Of a stretch of DNA of 5,899 nt, positions 4,593-5,899 are shown piece by piece. The notes under the pieces are model-generated. The model did not search any database. It had not been told where the DNA came from and saw only the letters and a list, made by a program, of their open reading frames with translations. Position 1 is the stretch's first letter, and every line of letters starts with the position of its first letter. The stretch covers positions 1 through 5,899 of the forward strand of contig CAMYNZ010000243.1 in NCBI GenBank assembly GCA_947259865.1, in the 5' to 3' direction. Made by a program: the position numbers and the translations under genes. Source of the DNA: an uncultured Desulfobacterales bacterium (lineage in GTDB: Bacteria; Desulfobacterota; Desulfobacteria; Desulfobacterales; G020354645).

Positions 4593-4691
4593 CAAATCAG
4601 TGGAGCTGACGGCGTGTAGTTCGCGGGTTTATCGTAAAAGGCCGTGCAGACTCGGCACTCGGCAGGGCCGCAGCTCACTTCCACGTAACCA
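4587..4691 (+). other. attC recombination site 7, with aberrant right core
   Basis: The inverse core is CGCTAAC (4587-4593). AGTGGAGCTGACGGC (4600-4614) pairs with GCCGCAGCTCACTTCCAC (4667-4684), so the hairpin is sound. The right end reads GTAACCA (4685-4691) rather than GTTRRRY: the second T is replaced by A and the following bases do not fit. Because integrase cuts after the G, the altered bases belong to the left end of the next cassette (HigBA). The body of the site is closely similar to attC 3. Confidence 0.8.
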
Positions 4692-4765
4692 CCCCATAAA
4701 CATATAATAATCTGAATATCCACCATTTAAATCTATTTAAAAATCTGAGATTATAAACTGAACGC

Positions 4766-4794
4766 TTGACGTTAATAACGGATTGCGTTAATAT
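4766..4794 (+). promoter_or_regulatory. Promoter and operator of the higB-higA operon
   Basis: TTGACG (4766-4771) and TAATAT (4789-4794) are 17 bp apart, a good sigma-70 promoter preceded by an AT-rich stretch (4697-4760). The predicted start point coincides with the ATG at 4801. Between the hexamers lies the palindrome CGTTA-A-TAACG (4770-4780), and CGTTAATA is repeated 16 bases later (4786-4793) over the -10. These are probable HigA binding sites. Confidence 0.75.
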
Positions 4795-4800
4795 ATCCTC

Positions 4801-5082
4801 ATGATAAAAACTTTCCGGGTTAAAGAAACTGAAAGTATTTTCAACAGACTTCTTTCCAGTAAATTACCTCAAAATATTCAGCATCTTGCACGAAGAAAAT
4901 TGGTTATTTTGGATGCAGCTACCGAATTAAATGCTTTGCGCGTTCCGCCTGGTAACAGATTGGAAGCATTAAAAGGTAAGCGGAAAGGACAACATAGCAT
5001 CCGCACCAACAATCAGTGGCGAATTTGTTTCAAATGGAAAACCGGTGATGCATATGATGTTGAAATTGCAGATTATCATTAG
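4801..5082 (+). CDS. higB: HigB family toxin (RelE superfamily, GraT-like)
   Basis: The 93-residue product carries the strongly conserved HigB block ALRVPPGNRLEALKGKRKGQ (45-64), SIRTNNQWRICFKW (66-79) and DAYDVEIADYH (83-93). These toxins are ribosome-dependent mRNA interferases; the conserved Arg and His residues at the C-terminus and in the SIR.N.QWRI.F strand belong to the active-site face. Length is full. The gene starts at ATG 4801, preceded by ATCCTC with no binding site. The promoter places the transcript start on the ATG, implying leaderless translation. It precedes higA by nine bases, giving the usual toxin-first order. The flanking attC elements are defective on both sides. Confidence 0.95.
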   Translation: MIKTFRVKETESIFNRLLSSKLPQNIQHLARRKLVILDAATELNALRVPPGNRLEALKGKRKGQHSIRTNNQWRICFKWKTGDAYDVEIADYH

Positions 5083-5091
5083 GGGGCAACA

Positions 5092-5400
5092 ATGAAAAAT
5101 AAAAAACTTCCTTCCATTCACCCTGGTGAAATCCTTATTGAGGAATTCTTAAAACCAATGGGAATCAGTCAATATCGACTTGCCAAAGACATAAGTGTAC
5201 CTCCAAGACGAATTAACGAAATTGTTCATGGAAAACGATCAATCTCAGCTGATACAGCCTTGCGTTTAGGGCGATTTTTTGGAATATCGCCTCAATTCTG
5301 GTTAAATCTCCAAACCCGTTTTGATCTTGAAGTAACCGAGGATCTGCTGGCAGAGCGCCTTGAAAAAGAGGTACAGGTACTCAGTTCAAATGCAGCTTAA
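5092..5400 (+). CDS. higA: HigA family antitoxin (Xre-type helix-turn-helix)
   Basis: The 102-residue product opens with the HigA signature IHPGEILIEEFLKPMGIS (9-26). A helix-turn-helix follows, QYRLAKDISVPPRRINEIVHGKRSIS (27-52), with the recognition helix at PPRRINEIVHG. The block ADTALRLGRFFGISPQFWLNLQTRFDLE (53-80) closes the domain. It binds HigB and represses the operon. Unlike the toxin, it has a good ribosome binding site, AGGGGG (5081-5086), which overlaps the higB stop, so antitoxin can be translated efficiently. Length is full. The stop at 5398-5400 lies 13 bases before the truncated attC. Confidence 0.95.
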   Translation: MKNKKLPSIHPGEILIEEFLKPMGISQYRLAKDISVPPRRINEIVHGKRSISADTALRLGRFFGISPQFWLNLQTRFDLEVTEDLLAERLEKEVQVLSSNAA

Positions 5401-5413
5401 AGCATCGTTTAGG

Positions 5414-5481
5414 TTATAACCAATCGCTTAACCTGCCGGGAAAATAATGCGGTTTTTCGTAATTGAATGTGCAAGCTCGAA
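5414..5481 (+). other. Truncated attC (left half only)
   Basis: TTATAAC (5414-5420) resembles an inverse core. The following sequence parallels the left and central part of attC 8: ATAACCAA, AACC.G.CGGGAA, TTTTTCGT and GTGCAAGCTCGAA match the corresponding blocks ending GTGCAAGCTTGAA at 5779-5791. No complementary right arm or GTTRRRY core follows. Instead the sequence goes directly to the leader of the lysine-rich gene. This looks like a deletion that fused the HigBA cassette to the next one. Confidence 0.68.
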
Positions 5482-5527
5482 GGAGAGTAGTCCTGCGCAA
5501 GTCATTTTCAAACAAGGAGAAACAGAT

Positions 5528-5632
5528 ATGGGTGACAAGGGCAAAAAAGATAAAGGCAAAAGGGAACAACAGAAAAAGGCCCAGATTAGTCCAAAGGAAA
5601 AACGAAAATTGAAAAAAGAAAAGAAGAAATAA
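5528..5632 (+). CDS. Lysine-rich 34-residue mini-protein
   Basis: The product is MGDKGKKDKGKREQQKKAQ followed by ISPKEKRKLKKEKKK: 17 of 34 residues are Lys or Arg lysine-dominated, with no hydrophobic core. The start ATG 5528 is fixed by AAGGAGA (5514-5520), a strong ribosome binding site seven bases away. An in-frame ATG at 5447 would extend the protein through the half attC and lacks a binding site, so I reject it. Similar short KGKKDKGK...KEKRK proteins occur, to my recollection, as uncharacterised small proteins in diverse bacteria, but I cannot verify this. The charge suggests nucleic acid or ribosome contact, or simple disorder. The gene sits behind the truncated attC and before attC 8. 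Confidence 0.72.
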   Translation: MGDKGKKDKGKREQQKKAQISPKEKRKLKKEKKK

Positions 5633-5721
5633 CTGCCCACAGTAGTCCGGTGACCCTAAATCAAGCACGGAAGTTTTGTGCCAATTACTAAAAGAGACAA
5701 TTCAAACCGTCGCAATTAGGG

Positions 5722-5827
5722 GCCTAACCAACGGATGAACCAGACGGGAAGAGACTCGTGCCTTTATCGTTGTGGGTCGTGCAAGCTTGAAATACCTCAG
5801 GCCCTCTGGTTATATACAGCGTTGAGC
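5722..5827 (+). other. attC recombination site 8
   Basis: Inverse core GCCTAAC (5722-5728) and core GTTGAGC (5821-5827) both match consensus. TGAACCAGACGGG (5735-5747) pairs with CCCTCTGGTTATA (5802-5814), with unpaired bases expected of attC. The 89 bases before it (5633-5721), after the mini-protein stop, contain no other gene. Confidence 0.88.
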
Positions 5828-5875
5828 TACATCCAATAGAGTAGAGCAGACTTCAATATAAAAACGAGAATATCG

Positions 5876-5899
5876 ATGATGGATATCAAAATTCGCACT
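5876..5899 (+). CDS. Start of a cassette gene, cut by the window end (possibly GNAT-like)
   Basis: Only eight codons are visible: MMDIKIRT, with two adjacent ATG codons (5876 and 5879). It lies 49 bases inside cassette 10, the usual place for a cassette gene. GAG at 5866-5868 is a weak binding site. N-termini of the form M.IKIR are common in GNAT acetyltransferases, but this is too short to assign. Confidence 0.4.

Larger units (their letters stand above)
1..5899 (+). other. Integron gene-cassette array (about ten cassettes, two partial)
   Basis: Eight complete attC-like sites end at positions 761, 1602, 2108, 2319, 3246, 3840, 4691 and 5827, and a ninth half site lies at 5414-5481. All have the same polarity, with the inverse core left and the core right. 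All supported genes are on the + strand and precede an attC, as in integron arrays. The attC sites at 2005, 3736, 4587 and 5722, and the half site, share internal sequence and similar length (about 105 bp for the complete ones). Those at 630, 1465, 2249 and 3183 differ in length (64-138 bp) and sequence, suggesting cassettes gathered from several sources. No integrase or attI is visible; by polarity they should lie to the left. Whether the integron is chromosomal is inferred from array length and TA content. Confidence 0.9.

Noticed and set aside
5447..5527. N-terminal extension of the lysine-rich protein from ATG 5447
   Set aside because: The extension is translated from the half attC and lacks a binding site, while ATG 5528 has AAGGAGA at ideal spacing.
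5414..5668. Minus-strand open frames with Phe/Leu-rich hydrophobic translations
   Set aside because: The hydrophobic runs are just the complement of the Lys-rich coding sequence (AAA/AAG read as TTT/CTT), not a membrane protein.

Overview
This window is a stretch of a gene-cassette array of an integron, probably a sedentary chromosomal one. Eight complete sites with the architecture of attC (RYYYAAC-like inverse core on the left, GTTRRRY-like core on the right, self-complementary arms) punctuate the sequence, all in the same orientation. Every convincing gene lies on the + strand, each followed by one of these sites, with stop codons often falling inside the inverse core. An integrase gene and attI would be expected to the left of the window. 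AT-rich genes, mosaic base composition, several toxin-antitoxin (TA) cassettes and REP-like palindromes suggest an environmental proteobacterium or Desulfobacterota-like bacterium. I cannot name the organism from this sequence.

Layout: cassette 1 (left end outside the window, to 755) carries a BrnT/BrnA TA pair. Cassette 2 (756-1596) carries a class I SAM-dependent methyltransferase. Cassette 3 (1597-2102) carries a 91-residue membrane protein. Cassette 4 (2103-2313) has no gene but holds a REP-like palindrome. Cassette 5 (2314-3240) carries two genes, an NTF2/SnoaL-like protein and a small membrane protein resembling a stomatin N-terminus joined to an NfeD-like domain. Cassette 6 (3241-3834) carries a membrane protein whose 3' end is interrupted by a second copy of the palindrome. 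Cassette 7 (3835-4685) carries a ribbon-helix-helix antitoxin and a PIN-domain toxin. Cassette 8 (4686 to about 5481) carries HigB/HigA, with an aberrant left core and only half an attC on its right. Cassette 9 (to 5821) encodes a 34-residue lysine-rich protein. Cassette 10 begins at 5822 and is cut by the window end, with a possible GNAT-like start.

The three TA modules have their own promoters, whereas the non-TA cassettes show no clear promoter and probably depend on read-through or an upstream promoter. TA modules in long cassette arrays are thought to stabilise the array against loss. The two toxin-first modules (BrnTA and HigBA) have promoters positioned so that transcription should begin at or next to the toxin ATG, suggesting leaderless toxin translation. 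The BrnTA and RHH-PIN promoters share the palindrome GTATATAC. The most unusual structures are the apparently locked-in HigBA cassette, the two near-identical palindromes in separate cassettes, and the compact stomatin/NfeD-like protein. All family assignments come from reading motifs; no database search was run.
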